NCBI GenBank assembly: GCA_026645945.1
Contig: JAPKMO010000013.1
Coordinates: 1-55,684, forward strand
DNA from: Anaerolineae bacterium
Lineage (GTDB): Bacteria; Chloroflexota; Anaerolineae; Aggregatilineales; Phototrophicaceae
Length of the DNA: 55,684 bases
Reading direction: 5' to 3'
Part shown: in pieces, positions 36,216 to 45,264 of the stretch
How positions within the stretch are numbered: the stretch's first letter is position 1
How the letters are laid out: the number at the start of each line of letters is the position of its first letter
Translations under genes and position numbers: made by a program
The notes under the pieces: generated by a model
Told to the model about the DNA's origin: nothing
The model's input: only the letters and a program-made list of their open reading frames with translations
Databases searched by the model: none

Positions 36216-37223
36216 TCAGAACCGCTCTTTCCAGGCCGCCAGCAGGGCCGCCTCACGTTCGAGCATCATGCCGCCGCGCAGCCGCAGCCCTTTGTTGTTA
36301 TAGTCCTCCTCGCCGCGAGTAGCGTTCCACTCCAGCGTATCGCGGATGGTGTCGGCCAGCGGGCGGAAGCTCAGGCCGTCGGCCAGCGCCTTCTGGATGT
36401 TGATGGCTTGCAGGCCGTTATACCGCTCCGGTATCCACAGCGGCATTTCGGTAAACGGCGTCACCGACTGCTCCAGCAAAAAATCATCGCTCACCCAGAT
36501 CAGCCGCGCGCCGCTGCCGGTGGCGGCCTGGCAGGCTTCTAGAACTTCCTGCATGGTGAGCGTGTTCGCCGGGCCGGTGGCGTTATAAACGCCGGTTTTC
36601 CGGTTTTCGGCCATTAGCAAAATCCAGGCCGCCAGATCGCGCACGTCCACGAACTGCACGTGCATATCTGGCCTGCCGGGCGCCATCACCTCGCCGCCCA
36701 TGCTGACCCGCACCGGCCAATAGGTGAAGCGGTCGGTCGGGTCGTGCGGCCCGACGATCAGCCCGGCGCGTACGTTGAGGACGCGCCCCGGCATGGCATC
36801 CTCGGCAGCCTGCTCGCACAGCGCCTTCAGCGCCCCGTAGGTCGAGCCGTTCACTTCCTCGGTCGCCGGGTCATCCAGCGTGGCGACCGGGGCGCGTTCG
36901 TCTATACCATAAATAGTCGTGTCGGGATAAACCGAAATGCTGGAAATAAACGTGTAGTGTTCGACGGCCCCGGCCAGCAGCGCCGCCGAAGCCCGCACGA
37001 TGCGCGGCACGTAGCCGCAGGTATCCACCACCGCGTCCCAGCGCCGCCCTTTCAGCGCCGAAAGATCGCCGTCGCGGTCGCCTACCAGCCGTTCGACGGT
37101 TGGAAATAAATCGGGATTGCTGACGCCCCGGTTAAACAGCGTCACGTCGTGGCCGCGCGCCAGCGCCGCTTCGACCAGATGGCGACCCACAAAGCGCGTC
37201 CCACCCAAAATCAGGAGTTTCAC
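36216..37223 (-). CDS. NAD-dependent epimerase/dehydratase family protein
   Basis: 335 residues, extended SDR type. MKLLILGGTRFVGRHLVEAA is the NAD(P) glycine motif with a GGTRFVG pattern typical of the subgroup that includes chloroplast CSP41-like and isoflavone reductase-like proteins. The usual YxxxK is replaced by a GSTYGALKALCE segment (Tyr and Lys four apart). The GTG start at 37223 has AAGGA seven bases upstream. C-terminal residues carry FTEMPLWIPERYNGLQAINI. Substrate unknown. Confidence 0.85.
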   Translation of the reverse strand: MKLLILGGTRFVGRHLVEAALARGHDVTLFNRGVSNPDLFPTVERLVGDRDGDLSALKGRRWDAVVDTCGYVPRIVRASAALLAGAVEHYTFISSISVYPDTTIYGIDERAPVATLDDPATEEVNGSTYGALKALCEQAAEDAMPGRVLNVRAGLIVGPHDPTDRFTYWPVRVSMGGEVMAPGRPDMHVQFVDVRDLAAWILLMAENRKTGVYNATGPANTLTMQEVLEACQAATGSGARLIWVSDDFLLEQSVTPFTEMPLWIPERYNGLQAINIQKALADGLSFRPLADTIRDTLEWNATRGEEDYNNKGLRLRGGMMLEREAALLAAWKERF

Positions 37224-37295
37224 ACCTCAATCCTTATATATTTAATTAACGTTAGCATTTCAGTCTATTGTACCGGCGAAAACGGAACGCGCCAC

Positions 37296-37835
37296 TTATC
37301 CGCCGCCAAAGGCCAGGGCAGGGTTTTTAAACGGCACGAGCGCCAGGATGACGGCGTGTTCGTAGTAGGCCGTCCGGTCAATGGCGTCGGCGGTGAGGAT
37401 GCCGACCGCGCCGTTAGCCTGTTTGGAGTTGGAGCGCCCGAAAACGATGTCGTCCGCCGCGCCCAGTTCCACGCCCTGCCGCACTAGGTCGGCAAGCGCA
37501 TCCGGCAGGGTGAAGGTGGCGGTGCGGCTGCTGCCGGCGCGCTGTTCCGCAAGCACGACCACCCAGGCGAAGGCCAGCATCTCGCCGTGACGCTCCTCGA
37601 TGCCGCCCTCGATGCCCACCCAGAAATCGGCTTCCGGCGCTTCCCGGCGGGCGTTCTGTGTCCGGTTGAGCGCGCCCCGGTAGGTTTCGTCGTCGGACAT
37701 GGGCTGGTCGCCGACGCCGGACGGCACCGACAGACCGCGCGCGGTGAAGGTTTCGTCCGGGAACATGACTGCGAAACCGCGCTGCGCCGCTTCGATTTTG
37801 ACCGGGTTGGTGGAGGCGATCACCAGGGTTTTCAT
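37296..37835 (-). CDS. yjjX: Inosine/xanthosine triphosphatase (YjjX family)
   Basis: 179 residues. MKTLVIASTNPVKIEAAQRG with GVGDQPMSDDETYRGALNR and DFWVGIEGGIEE is the DUF84/YjjX pattern; these enzymes hydrolyse non-canonical ITP and XTP to protect nucleic acids. The C-terminal ADDIVFGRSNSKQANGAVGI and LTADAIDRTAYYEHAVILAL fit. Last gene of a four-gene minus-strand unit, 11 bases after the CPBP gene. Confidence 0.92.
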   Translation of the reverse strand: MKTLVIASTNPVKIEAAQRGFAVMFPDETFTARGLSVPSGVGDQPMSDDETYRGALNRTQNARREAPEADFWVGIEGGIEERHGEMLAFAWVVVLAEQRAGSSRTATFTLPDALADLVRQGVELGAADDIVFGRSNSKQANGAVGILTADAIDRTAYYEHAVILALVPFKNPALAFGGG

Positions 37836-37846
37836 GTGGCGGCCTT

Positions 37847-38617
37847 TCAGCCCAGAGCAGCCAGTTTAAGCACCGCGAACAGCCCGAAGGCCGCGTGTCC
37901 CAGGATGGCCGCCCGCGTCGAGCCGGTGTGCAGGCGCAGCGCCCCAAAAACCAGCCCGCCGACCAGCGGCAGCAGCGCGCCGTACCACAGGCCGTTTAAG
38001 TCCTGCGCGATGGGCGGGTAGGCCAGCAGGTGAAACACCGCGTACAACACCGCATTGAGCAGGTAGCCCGGCCAGGGACCAACCGCCTGCCGCAGCGCTG
38101 GCAGCAGCAGCCCGCGAAAGACCAGTTCTTCCGCTGCCGGCTGCGCGACCACCATAAACACCAGCGCCAGCGCCCAATCCAGCGGGCCGGCGGGCAGCGC
38201 CTTAAAACTCTGAAGTTCCGGCTCGGCCACCAGCGGCGAGGTGATCCGCAGCGTGATTACGTCCAGCGTGACGGCCAGGCCGACGCTGATGAGCAGCACC
38301 CAGAAGACCGAAGCGCGTATTGGCCCCAGCCGCAGCGCGGCGCGTTCGGCGGGCTTGCGCCGAGTGACGAATACAAACACGATGGTCAGCGCCGCGCCCA
38401 GCGTCCAGGCGGCCAGCGATACCGCCGGCGGCAGGCGGAAGTTGAGCGCCTGGCAGTAAGCGGCGTTTTCCGGCGCGCCGCAGTAGACCATCAGCGCCAG
38501 CGTCGAGCCGATGAGGATGGCGGCGAAAGCGGCGACCATACCGCTGAGCGCGGCGGCCAGCCCCCAGGGCGGCGGGGCTTCTGGCCGGCTGATGGGCGCA
38601 AACAATCGTTGAATCAT
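37847..38617 (-). CDS. CPBP intramembrane metalloprotease
   Basis: 256 residues; start at 38617 (MIQRLFAPISRPE), seven bases after the exonuclease stop. Several TM helices surround the CPBP (CAAX/Abi) motifs: EELVFRGLLLPALRQ (Glu-Glu-x-x-x-Arg) and YAVFHLLAYPP (Phe-x-x-x-His type). The family includes prenyl-protein proteases and bacteriocin-immunity proteins. The substrate is not deducible. Confidence 0.88.
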   Translation of the reverse strand: MIQRLFAPISRPEAPPPWGLAAALSGMVAAFAAILIGSTLALMVYCGAPENAAYCQALNFRLPPAVSLAAWTLGAALTIVFVFVTRRKPAERAALRLGPIRASVFWVLLISVGLAVTLDVITLRITSPLVAEPELQSFKALPAGPLDWALALVFMVVAQPAAEELVFRGLLLPALRQAVGPWPGYLLNAVLYAVFHLLAYPPIAQDLNGLWYGALLPLVGGLVFGALRLHTGSTRAAILGHAAFGLFAVLKLAALG

Positions 38618-38624
38618 ACAGCCT

Positions 38625-39206
38625 CTATTCTGAACTATCGGCGCGGGACGCAGCACCCCGCCGTTCCAGCAGGATCGCAGCCAGCAGGCGGGCGAGATTC
38701 CAGGCGTCGTCGCCGCCCCGGTGGTGCGCGCCTTCCAGCGGCAGATCGAGCAGTTTCATCGCTTCGGCCATGCTCACGTCATGCTGCCGCGCGCGCAGCA
38801 GCGTAAAGAGCGTTTTGACGTTGAGATGGGTTGCACCAAAAGGATAGGCGACACCCATCGCCGCGCACTGGCGCTCGAACTGCTGCCGGTCGAAGTCACC
38901 GTAGCTGGCCCACACCCGCCGCCGCGTCTGGTAATCGTAGCGCAGGATGTTGCAGGCTTCCACGAACGATACGCCCTGCGCCACCATCTCCGGCGTGAGC
39001 GAGGTCAGCCGCGTGCAGAACGAGCTGACGGTCGAACGCTCTGGCCGGACGATCAGGCTGCGCCTTTCCAGGCGTTCGCCGGTGAACGGGTTCAGCGGGC
39101 AGATGCCGATTTCGATGATGTCGGTTTCCATGCCGGGCGGGGGCAGTTTCTCCCAGCAGGTGCATTCAATGTCAATGACGATGATCTGATCGTACTTGCG
39201 GGTCAC
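38625..39206 (-). CDS. 3'-5' exonuclease (DEDDh, KapD/ERI1-like)
   Basis: 193 residues. Motif I: IIVIDIECTCWE (Asp and Glu metal ligands). Motif II lies in SYGDFDRQQFERQC. Motif III: HHRGGDDAWNLARLLAAI (His-x4-Asp). The short length and the ECTCWE signature match the KapD/ERI1-type exonuclease group that trims RNA or DNA. GTG start at 39206, two bases after the upstream stop, indicating translational coupling. Confidence 0.9.
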   Translation of the reverse strand: MTRKYDQIIVIDIECTCWEKLPPPGMETDIIEIGICPLNPFTGERLERRSLIVRPERSTVSSFCTRLTSLTPEMVAQGVSFVEACNILRYDYQTRRRVWASYGDFDRQQFERQCAAMGVAYPFGATHLNVKTLFTLLRARQHDVSMAEAMKLLDLPLEGAHHRGGDDAWNLARLLAAILLERRGAASRADSSE

Positions 39207-39208
39207 TG

Positions 39209-40213
39209 CTACAGCGTCACAATCCGGTTGGCGATCCGAAGCTGTTTTGGGAAAATGGGCATAAAGTCCAGCAGGCTGTTGTAGCGCCCGTTTTCGCGCT
39301 CGCTCAGGTAGCGGCGCAGCACGCTAATCATGCCCGGCAGGATGTGCATCCCTTTGGTTTTGCGCTCCATCAGCACGTAGGCTTTCGCCTCCGCCGGGCT
39401 GACATGCTCCTCCAGGAAGATCGCTACCGCCGCCGCCACGAACAGGTTGGCGAACTGTTCCTGCCAGCTTGGGTACTGGGCGCGGAACTGATCGCTGACC
39501 GGCAGGGGCGTTTCCGCCACTGCTGCGATGGCCTGGGCATGGGTACGCAGGAAGTTCATGATGAGCATCCGCCCGTACTGCGACAGCGCCGCCCGGTAGA
39601 TGTGCGCCGGGTCTTCGTCAAACGGCCAGGGCGGGCTGTCACCCCAGGCCAGCCGGGGCGGGGCAATGCACACCAGCTCGCCGTTCGTCTGCACGCCGAT
39701 CTCACGGTCGGTAGGGAAGGAAATGTTGGGGATGAAGGTCAGCTTTTCGGCGACTGCCCCCACGAAGGGCTGCAAAAACGGCTTAAACGGCACGCCTTTG
39801 AACATCTTCTGCGCTTCAGTAACGCTGGCACGCCAGGCGCCGTCCTCGTCCTGCCACAGTTTTTCCAGGCTGGCGCGCTGGTAAAAGTCATAAAGCTGCT
39901 CGTTCCAGCGCGGCGGGACCCAGATGGGCAGTTTTTCGGCGTGCAGCCCCGGCCAGCGCAGTTCCAGGGCGAAACTGTAGATGGCTTCCATCGGCGCGCC
40001 CAGGTTGAGCAGGCTTTGTAAGCCCTGGACGGCGCTGTGATTTTTGAGCGGCTCCAGAACTTTGCGCGTCAAACGGCTGTGCGCGTGCGTGCCGTGCGGC
40101 TGTTCCGCCTGCGATTTTTCCGGCCAGGTGGTTGCGGCCAGCGCCGCCGACATCAGCCGCACTCGATCATCTATCCGCACCTGAACGTCTTGCTGGTCGC
40201 TCATCGCCTGCAC
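39209..40213 (-). CDS. DUF4932-like protein
   Basis: 334 residues from a GTG at 40213 (the ATG at 40204 is alternative). The opening VQVRIDDRVRLMSAALAATT, then KNHSAVQGLQSLLNLGAPME and IYSFALELRWPGL, resembles DUF4932 proteins (vdprvELls ... kdHpav ... sydAv). No HExxH zinc motif is evident; FLEEHVSPAEAKAYVLMERK near residue 270 is the closest acidic/His cluster. First gene of a four-gene unit with the exonuclease, protease and YjjX genes. Function unknown. Confidence 0.65.
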   Translation of the reverse strand: MQAMSDQQDVQVRIDDRVRLMSAALAATTWPEKSQAEQPHGTHAHSRLTRKVLEPLKNHSAVQGLQSLLNLGAPMEAIYSFALELRWPGLHAEKLPIWVPPRWNEQLYDFYQRASLEKLWQDEDGAWRASVTEAQKMFKGVPFKPFLQPFVGAVAEKLTFIPNISFPTDREIGVQTNGELVCIAPPRLAWGDSPPWPFDEDPAHIYRAALSQYGRMLIMNFLRTHAQAIAAVAETPLPVSDQFRAQYPSWQEQFANLFVAAAVAIFLEEHVSPAEAKAYVLMERKTKGMHILPGMISVLRRYLSERENGRYNSLLDFMPIFPKQLRIANRIVTL

Positions 40214-40375
40214 TCGAAGGTTGTTCGGTAAAGAGGAACGGTTCGCCGTTTATTGTAAAGGGCAAATGCGCCTGGGGCAAGCAAGGATACGCGCCAACCA
40301 AAATCGTCACTCCGGGTGGGTAATGGTGTTATCTACAGACGAGGGTAAGGACTCAGGTGATTATCCACATCTTTA

Positions 40376-40404
40376 GAACAAGGGGCCGAATAAGCCCCTT
40401 GTTC
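40376..40404. promoter_or_regulatory. Perfect 11-bp hairpin in the GT4 leader
   Basis: GAACAAGGGGC and GCCCCTTGTTC enclose CGAATAA, ending 24 bases before the ATG at 40429. No T-run follows on either strand. It may be a leader stabiliser or protein-binding site. Confidence 0.5.
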
Positions 40405-40428
40405 GCGGATGCGCCAGGGGGTATCCTG

Positions 40429-41559
40429 ATGCGTGTGGTTCTGTTTACCGAAACCTTTCTGCCCAAAATTGATGGCATCGTCACGGTGATGTGCCTGCTG
40501 CTTGACCACCTGACCGCGCGGGGCATTCAAACGGCGGTGGTGGCGCCCAAAATGGGCGTCGAACGGTACAACCAGACGCCGGTGATCGGTGTCCCCGGCG
40601 TGACGATGCCGCTGTACCCCGAACTTAAGGTCGGCCCGCCGACACTTTCCACCTACTACCAGATCAAAAACTTCAACCCGGACGTGGCGCACTTTTTTCA
40701 CCCGGCGCTGATCGGGGGGTTCGGCCTGCTGATGGCGAAAAGTCTGGACATCCCTACCGTCGCGTCGTTTCATCTGGATGTGGCGCGGCTCGTCCAGCAT
40801 TTTAATATCGGCTTCGTCGCGCCGGTGGCGGACTGGCTGACGCGCGCGCTGTTCAACTGGGCGGATGCCGCGCTGGCCCCGTCGCGGCTGGTGCAGCAGC
40901 AGATGCTGGCGTCCGGCGTGAAGCAGGTGGGCCTGTGGCGGCGCGGCGTGGATGCCGAGTTTTTTAACCCGCGCCACCGCAGCGCCGAAATGCGCGACCG
41001 GCTTTCCGGCGGGCATCCCGATGAAACCATGCTGCTGTACGTGGGGCGGCTTTCCGGCGAAAAACAGCTTGACCGGCTGAAGCCGGCGCTGGAGCGCGTG
41101 CCGGGTACGCGGCTGGCGCTGGTGGGGGACGGCCCGGCGCGCGCCGACCTGGAGCGCCTGTTCGCCGGGCTGCCGGTGTGTTTTATGGGGTATTTAAAAG
41201 GCGAGGAACTCGCCCAGGCCTACGCCAGCGCGGACATCTTCGTATTCCCTTCGGCGCTGGAGACGTTCGGCCTGGTGGTGCTGGAAGCGATGGCCGCCGG
41301 GCTGCCGGTAGTGGCCTCCCGCGTGGGGGGCGTGGGCGACGTGGTGCAGGAAGGTTTCACGGGTTATACGTTCGAAATCGGTGACGTGGAGGCGCTGGTA
41401 GAAGGCGTGCGGCTGATCGCCGGCAGCCGCGAACGTCTGGCGCAGATGGGGCGCGCCGCCCGCGCTTTTGCCGAAACGCAGACCTGGCCGGCCATGATGG
41501 ACGAAATCGTTGACCTGTACGCGGCGCTGATCGAACGCTGGCGGCAGAAAGCGGCTTAA
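40429..41559 (+). CDS. GT4 glycosyltransferase
   Basis: 376 residues. The ATG at 40429 with AGGGGG upstream is preferred over the frame opening at 40357, which would run through the hairpin. GT-B fold: N-terminal MRVVLFTETFLPKIDGIVTV, middle WRRGVDAEFFNPRHR, and C-terminal donor site SALETFGLVVLEAMAAG (Glu-x7-Glu) followed by GLPVVASRVGG. This is the MgtA/PimB-like group that glycosylates lipids such as diacylglycerol or phosphatidylinositol. The acceptor is inferred. anmK starts four bases downstream. Confidence 0.9.
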   Translation: MRVVLFTETFLPKIDGIVTVMCLLLDHLTARGIQTAVVAPKMGVERYNQTPVIGVPGVTMPLYPELKVGPPTLSTYYQIKNFNPDVAHFFHPALIGGFGLLMAKSLDIPTVASFHLDVARLVQHFNIGFVAPVADWLTRALFNWADAALAPSRLVQQQMLASGVKQVGLWRRGVDAEFFNPRHRSAEMRDRLSGGHPDETMLLYVGRLSGEKQLDRLKPALERVPGTRLALVGDGPARADLERLFAGLPVCFMGYLKGEELAQAYASADIFVFPSALETFGLVVLEAMAAGLPVVASRVGGVGDVVQEGFTGYTFEIGDVEALVEGVRLIAGSRERLAQMGRAARAFAETQTWPAMMDEIVDLYAALIERWRQKAA

Positions 41560-41563
41560 AATC

Positions 41564-42745
41564 ATGTTCGTGGTCGGCCTGATGTCCGGCACGTCCGCCG
41601 ATGGCATTGACGCCGCGCTGTGCGAGATCACCGGCGCGCCGCCGACCCTAAACGCGCGTATCCTCCATGCTTTAACCGAACCGTATGAGGCCGCCTTTCA
41701 GCGCCGCATCCTGGACGCCTGCCTGCCGGAACAGTCGCGCGTGGACGCGCTGTGCCGGCTTCACTTCGACCTGGGCGAACGCTTCGCCGCCGCCGCGCTG
41801 CGAGCCATACGCGAAACCGGAAAAACGCCGGCGGACATCCACCTGATCGGCTCGCATGGGCAAACGGTCTGGCACGCCGTCGAACCGGATGGCCGCGTGA
41901 GCGCCACGCTGCAAATCGCCGAAGCCGCCGTGCTGGCGGAGCGCACCGGCATCACCACCATCAGCAATTTTCGCCCGCGCGATGTGGCCGCCGGGGGGCA
42001 GGGTGCGCCGCTGACGGCCTACGCCGACTGGCTGCTGCTGCGGCATCCCACCGCCTGGCGGGCCGTCCAGAACATCGGCGGCATCGGCAATGTGACCTTT
42101 CTGCCGCCGCTGGCGGACGCCGTTAACCCGCCGCTGGCCTTCGATACCGGCCCCGGCAACAGCCTGATAGATGGCGCGGTGGCGATTTTCACCGGCGGGC
42201 AGGCAGCCTATGACCGCGATGGGGCGCTAGCGCGGCAGGGCAGGGTGGATGAGGACTGGCTGCGCGCCCTGCTGGCGCACCCGTATTACGAGCGCCGCCC
42301 GCCCAAAACCACCGGGCGCGAGCTGTTCGGCGCGGCGGAAGCGGCGCGGCTGGTGGATGAAGGCCGGGCGCGCGGCCTGGACGACGGCAGCATCGCCGCC
42401 ACGCTCACAGCCTTAACCGCCGCCAGCATCGCGGACGCTTACCGGCGTTTTGCCCCCACGCCGCCGGCGGAAGTTTTCCTGGGCGGGGGCGGGCGTTTTA
42501 ATCCGGTTCTGGTGGAGCGGCTGCGCGCCGAACTGCCGGGCAGCCACCTGCTGGCGCACGAGGACATCGGCCTGAGCAGCAAGCATAAAGAGACGCTGGT
42601 TTTCGCCCTACTGGCCTACGAAAGCTGGCACGCGCGCCCCGGCACGCTGCCGGCGCTCACCGGCGCGGCGCATCCGGTCGTGCTGGGACAGATCACGCCG
42701 GGGCTGAACTACACCACCCTGCTGCGCGAAACCTGGAACAGCTGA
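41564..42745 (+). CDS. anmK: Anhydro-N-acetylmuramic acid kinase
   Basis: 393 residues, the usual size. VVGLMSGTSADGIDAALCEI is the AnmK signature; HLIGSHGQTVWHAVEPDG, AVQNIGGIGNVTFLPP, AFDTGPGNSLIDGAV and VFLGGGGRFNPVL are the remaining conserved blocks. The enzyme cleaves the 1,6-anhydro ring and phosphorylates the sugar to MurNAc-6-P in cell-wall recycling. Four bases separate it from the GT4 gene; no murQ is nearby. Confidence 0.95.
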   Translation: MFVVGLMSGTSADGIDAALCEITGAPPTLNARILHALTEPYEAAFQRRILDACLPEQSRVDALCRLHFDLGERFAAAALRAIRETGKTPADIHLIGSHGQTVWHAVEPDGRVSATLQIAEAAVLAERTGITTISNFRPRDVAAGGQGAPLTAYADWLLLRHPTAWRAVQNIGGIGNVTFLPPLADAVNPPLAFDTGPGNSLIDGAVAIFTGGQAAYDRDGALARQGRVDEDWLRALLAHPYYERRPPKTTGRELFGAAEAARLVDEGRARGLDDGSIAATLTALTAASIADAYRRFAPTPPAEVFLGGGGRFNPVLVERLRAELPGSHLLAHEDIGLSSKHKETLVFALLAYESWHARPGTLPALTGAAHPVVLGQITPGLNYTTLLRETWNS

Positions 42746-42840
42746 AAAACATCCTCAAAGGGCGTTCTACACATCCAAACAGAGACGATCCGGCGTATTA
42801 ACAGCCAAACACAATGCCTATCCAGGATAAAGGCGTTTTT

Positions 42841-43425
42841 ATGAACCCTGCCCTTGAGGACGAACAGGCGCTTGTAACTGCCCTCAAACGTCGAGACCCT
42901 GCCGCGCTGTCCGCGCTGTTTGAGGCTTATGCCGACAAAATCTACCGCTTAGCTGCCGGTATGCTGAGGGATGAGCAGCAGGCCGACGGCGTGGTGCAGG
43001 ATACATTTCTCGCCCTTATCGAACATATAGACCGTTTTGAAGGGCGCTCTAACATCGGCACATGGCTGTACCGTGTCGGTTATAACGAATGTTTGATGCG
43101 CCTGCGCCGGGCGCGGCCAGAGGTCGAACTCGATGAAGAAGACGAGCCAGACCGGATGCCCGCCAGCTTTACCGACTGGTCAACCATGCCCGATGCGCTG
43201 CTGGACAGCGCCGAAGCCGCCGCCGAAATGGAGCGCGCCATCACCAGCTTGAAGCCGGAGCTGCGGGCCGTCTTTCTGCTGCGGGACGTGGAGGAACTTT
43301 CCACTGCCGAAACCGCGCGCATCCTCAACATTGGTGAGCCGCTGGTAAAAGTGCGGCTGCACCGGGCGCGGCTGGCCCTGCGTGAAAAGCTGGCCGCCTA
43401 CTTTGATGAGCGCGCCCAGGTATAA
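42841..43425 (+). CDS. ECF-type RNA polymerase sigma factor
   Basis: 194 residues from the ATG at 42841 (an ATG at 42814 has no ribosome-binding site). Sigma-70 region 2 runs about 25-95 (ALFEAYADKIYRLAAGMLRD, VVQDTFLALIEHIDRFEG, NIGTWLYRVGYNECLMRLRR). Region 4 is about 135-190 (LKPELRAVFLLRDVEELSTA; GEPLVKVRLHRARLALRE). An acidic linker (VELDEEDEPD) joins them. The zf-HC2 protein follows 30 bases later and should be its anti-sigma factor. Confidence 0.92.
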   Translation: MNPALEDEQALVTALKRRDPAALSALFEAYADKIYRLAAGMLRDEQQADGVVQDTFLALIEHIDRFEGRSNIGTWLYRVGYNECLMRLRRARPEVELDEEDEPDRMPASFTDWSTMPDALLDSAEAAAEMERAITSLKPELRAVFLLRDVEELSTAETARILNIGEPLVKVRLHRARLALREKLAAYFDERAQV

Positions 43426-43455
43426 AACTGTGCCGCATGATATAAGGATAGCCTG

Positions 43456-43710
43456 ATGGACTGCGAAACCTTGATTCGCTACTTGTCTGACTATATTGAC
43501 AACAATCTGAGCGAAAATCTGGCCGAGGAGGCCCGGCAGCACCTTGCCACCTGTAAAAACTGCCATGTCGTGCTGGACTCTACACAGCGTACCATTATGC
43601 TCTACCGGCAGCGCGGCCAGCAGCAGGGACTTTCGCCCCGGCGTCATGCCGCTCTATACGACCGGCTGGAAAAGGCGCTGGCAGGCCGCCCGGCGGAGGA
43701 CTGCGAATGA
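43456..43710 (+). CDS. Zinc-finger anti-sigma factor (zf-HC2)
   Basis: 84 residues, soluble. MDCETLIRYLSDYIDNNLSE then HLATCKNCHVVLDST: the H-x3-C-x2-C zinc site (His29, Cys33, Cys36) of ZAS-type anti-sigma factors, which often release sigma when the Cys are oxidised. There is no TM. It follows the ECF sigma gene directly. A redox signal is a family-based inference. Confidence 0.85.
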   Translation: MDCETLIRYLSDYIDNNLSENLAEEARQHLATCKNCHVVLDSTQRTIMLYRQRGQQQGLSPRRHAALYDRLEKALAGRPAEDCE

Positions 43711-43805
43711 CGGCAAATGCTAAAAATCGTTTGTAACCTTTTCCCGCCTTCTGCATCCAATAGACAAAGCAAGCAGTACAGTACCAACAACAGGAGGTTG
43801 GCATA

Positions 43806-44003
43806 ATGGTTCGCAATGTGGGCAGTGTAGATCGTGTGGTGCGGCTGGTTTTGGGGGCGGCGGTAGTGCTAGCCGGGCTGTATTTCCAAACCTGGTTGGG
43901 CGCACTGGGATTAATCTTCATCGGGACAGCACTCATCGGTTGGTGTCCGCTGTATGTGCCTTTCGGCATCAGCACCTGCCCGGTGAAAAACAACGAAGCT
44001 TGA
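43806..44003 (+). CDS. DUF2892 small membrane protein
   Basis: 65 residues. MVRNVGSVDRVVRLVLGAAV leads into two TM segments, ending with a Cys-containing GWCPLYVPFGISTCPVKNN. This is the YgaP-type DUF2892 domain, associated with sulfur or thiol handling and rhodanese partners. AGGAGG is present, partly enclosed by a CCAAC/GTTGG pairing. It follows the sigma/anti-sigma pair, suggesting that it belongs to the same thiol- or redox-responsive unit; that link is inferred. Confidence 0.85.
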   Translation: MVRNVGSVDRVVRLVLGAAVVLAGLYFQTWLGALGLIFIGTALIGWCPLYVPFGISTCPVKNNEA

Positions 44004-44030
44004 TTTTCTCCCATATCTGGAAAATCGCAG

Positions 44031-44050
44031 CGCCCCATCCGGGGCGTTTT
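44031..44050 (+). terminator. Rho-independent terminator after DUF2892 gene
   Basis: CGCCCC-ATCC-GGGGCG followed by TTTT. It ends the ECF-sigma transcript. Confidence 0.75.
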
Positions 44051-44132
44051 GATTCTTAGGCGGCGGAAAGGGGTGTACACTACGATAGCGCGAAGTTTTG
44101 AGAAGCAGACACACCGACACAGAGGAAATACG

Positions 44133-45212
44133 TTGACTCGAAGCCAATTTTCAGGAACGTTCAAAATCGTAAAACTGCTGCTGCCCGCCGCCGCCAATCT
44201 GTACGCGGCGGCGATGGTGGTTTATCTGGCGCTGCGGCTGGTGTTCGGCGACGGCTTCTGGTGGCTGTCGCTGCTGAACACCTTCGCGCATCTGCTGTTT
44301 TTGCCGCTGCTGCCGCTGCTGGCGCTGGCGGCGCTGGCGCGCGCGCGGCTAACGGCGCTCCGGCTGCTGCCGCTGGCCGCGCTGGGCGGCTTCTGGATCG
44401 GGCCGTACTACCTGCCCAGGGCGGAAGCGCCTGCTTCCGGCAGTACCATCCAGGCGCTGACCTTCAACATCTGGGGAAACAACCGCCGCCTGAAAACAGT
44501 CGAGGAATGGATTCGCCACAGTGGGGCCGACCTGGTGCTGCTGCAAGAAGTCTCGCCGATTTATAATAACGAACGGCTGGACGGCCTGAAAGACCTGTAC
44601 CCGTACCAGTCGGTGCAGCCCGACCAGGCGCGCTGGGGCGGCAACGTCACGCTGTCGCGTTATCCGATTCTGGACGAGGCCTACATTGATCTTGAAACGC
44701 CGGAAGCGGCCATGCCCATGCGCCTGCTGCTGGACGTGAACGGCCAGATCGTGGCCGTCTACAACGTGCATCTGGCTTGGCCGGTGGCGGAGGCGCGCCT
44801 GTCGCTGCCGGTGGATAATATGTATCTTCAGGTGGCGCTTGGTTTTGATGACAGCATCCGCAACCGGCAGATCGCCGGGCTGCTGCGCCACCTGCAAGCA
44901 GAGCCGTACCCCTTCATCGTGGGCGGCGATTTTAACACCAGTGACCAGAGCGATACCTACCGGCTGCTGGCCGCGCAGCTTAACGATGCCTTCCGGGCGG
45001 TGGGGCGCGGTTTCGGCGGGACATGGCCGGTCAGCGCGGCACGCGGCCTGCCGGCTTTTCTGCCGCCGCTCATCCGCATAGATTACCTGTGGCACAGCGA
45101 CCACTTCCGCGCCCTGGACGCCCGGCGCGGGCCGCAGCTTGGCTCTGACCATCTGCCGGTGCTGGCAACGCTGGAACTGCTGCCGGGTTCGTCGGTTTCG
45201 TCCAAAATGTGA
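44133..45212 (+). CDS. Membrane-anchored endonuclease/exonuclease/phosphatase (EEP) protein
   Basis: 359 residues from a TTG at 44133 with AGAGGA six bases upstream; the longer frame from 44049 overlaps a terminator. Three TM helices (about 10-95) precede the EEP domain: IQALTFNIWGNNRRL, DLVLLQEVSPIYNN (metal Glu), VGGDFNTSDQSDTYRL (Asn-bearing DFN) and IDYLWHSDHF then GSDHLPVLA (catalytic His). The active site would face outside. Targets could be DNA, phospholipid or a phosphate ester. Confidence 0.88.
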   Translation: MTRSQFSGTFKIVKLLLPAAANLYAAAMVVYLALRLVFGDGFWWLSLLNTFAHLLFLPLLPLLALAALARARLTALRLLPLAALGGFWIGPYYLPRAEAPASGSTIQALTFNIWGNNRRLKTVEEWIRHSGADLVLLQEVSPIYNNERLDGLKDLYPYQSVQPDQARWGGNVTLSRYPILDEAYIDLETPEAAMPMRLLLDVNGQIVAVYNVHLAWPVAEARLSLPVDNMYLQVALGFDDSIRNRQIAGLLRHLQAEPYPFIVGGDFNTSDQSDTYRLLAAQLNDAFRAVGRGFGGTWPVSAARGLPAFLPPLIRIDYLWHSDHFRALDARRGPQLGSDHLPVLATLELLPGSSVSSKM

Positions 45213-45264
45213 TAGGATAGAAACCAAAAATCTCTCGGTTTCGCCCTTATTCGGAACTGGCGCG

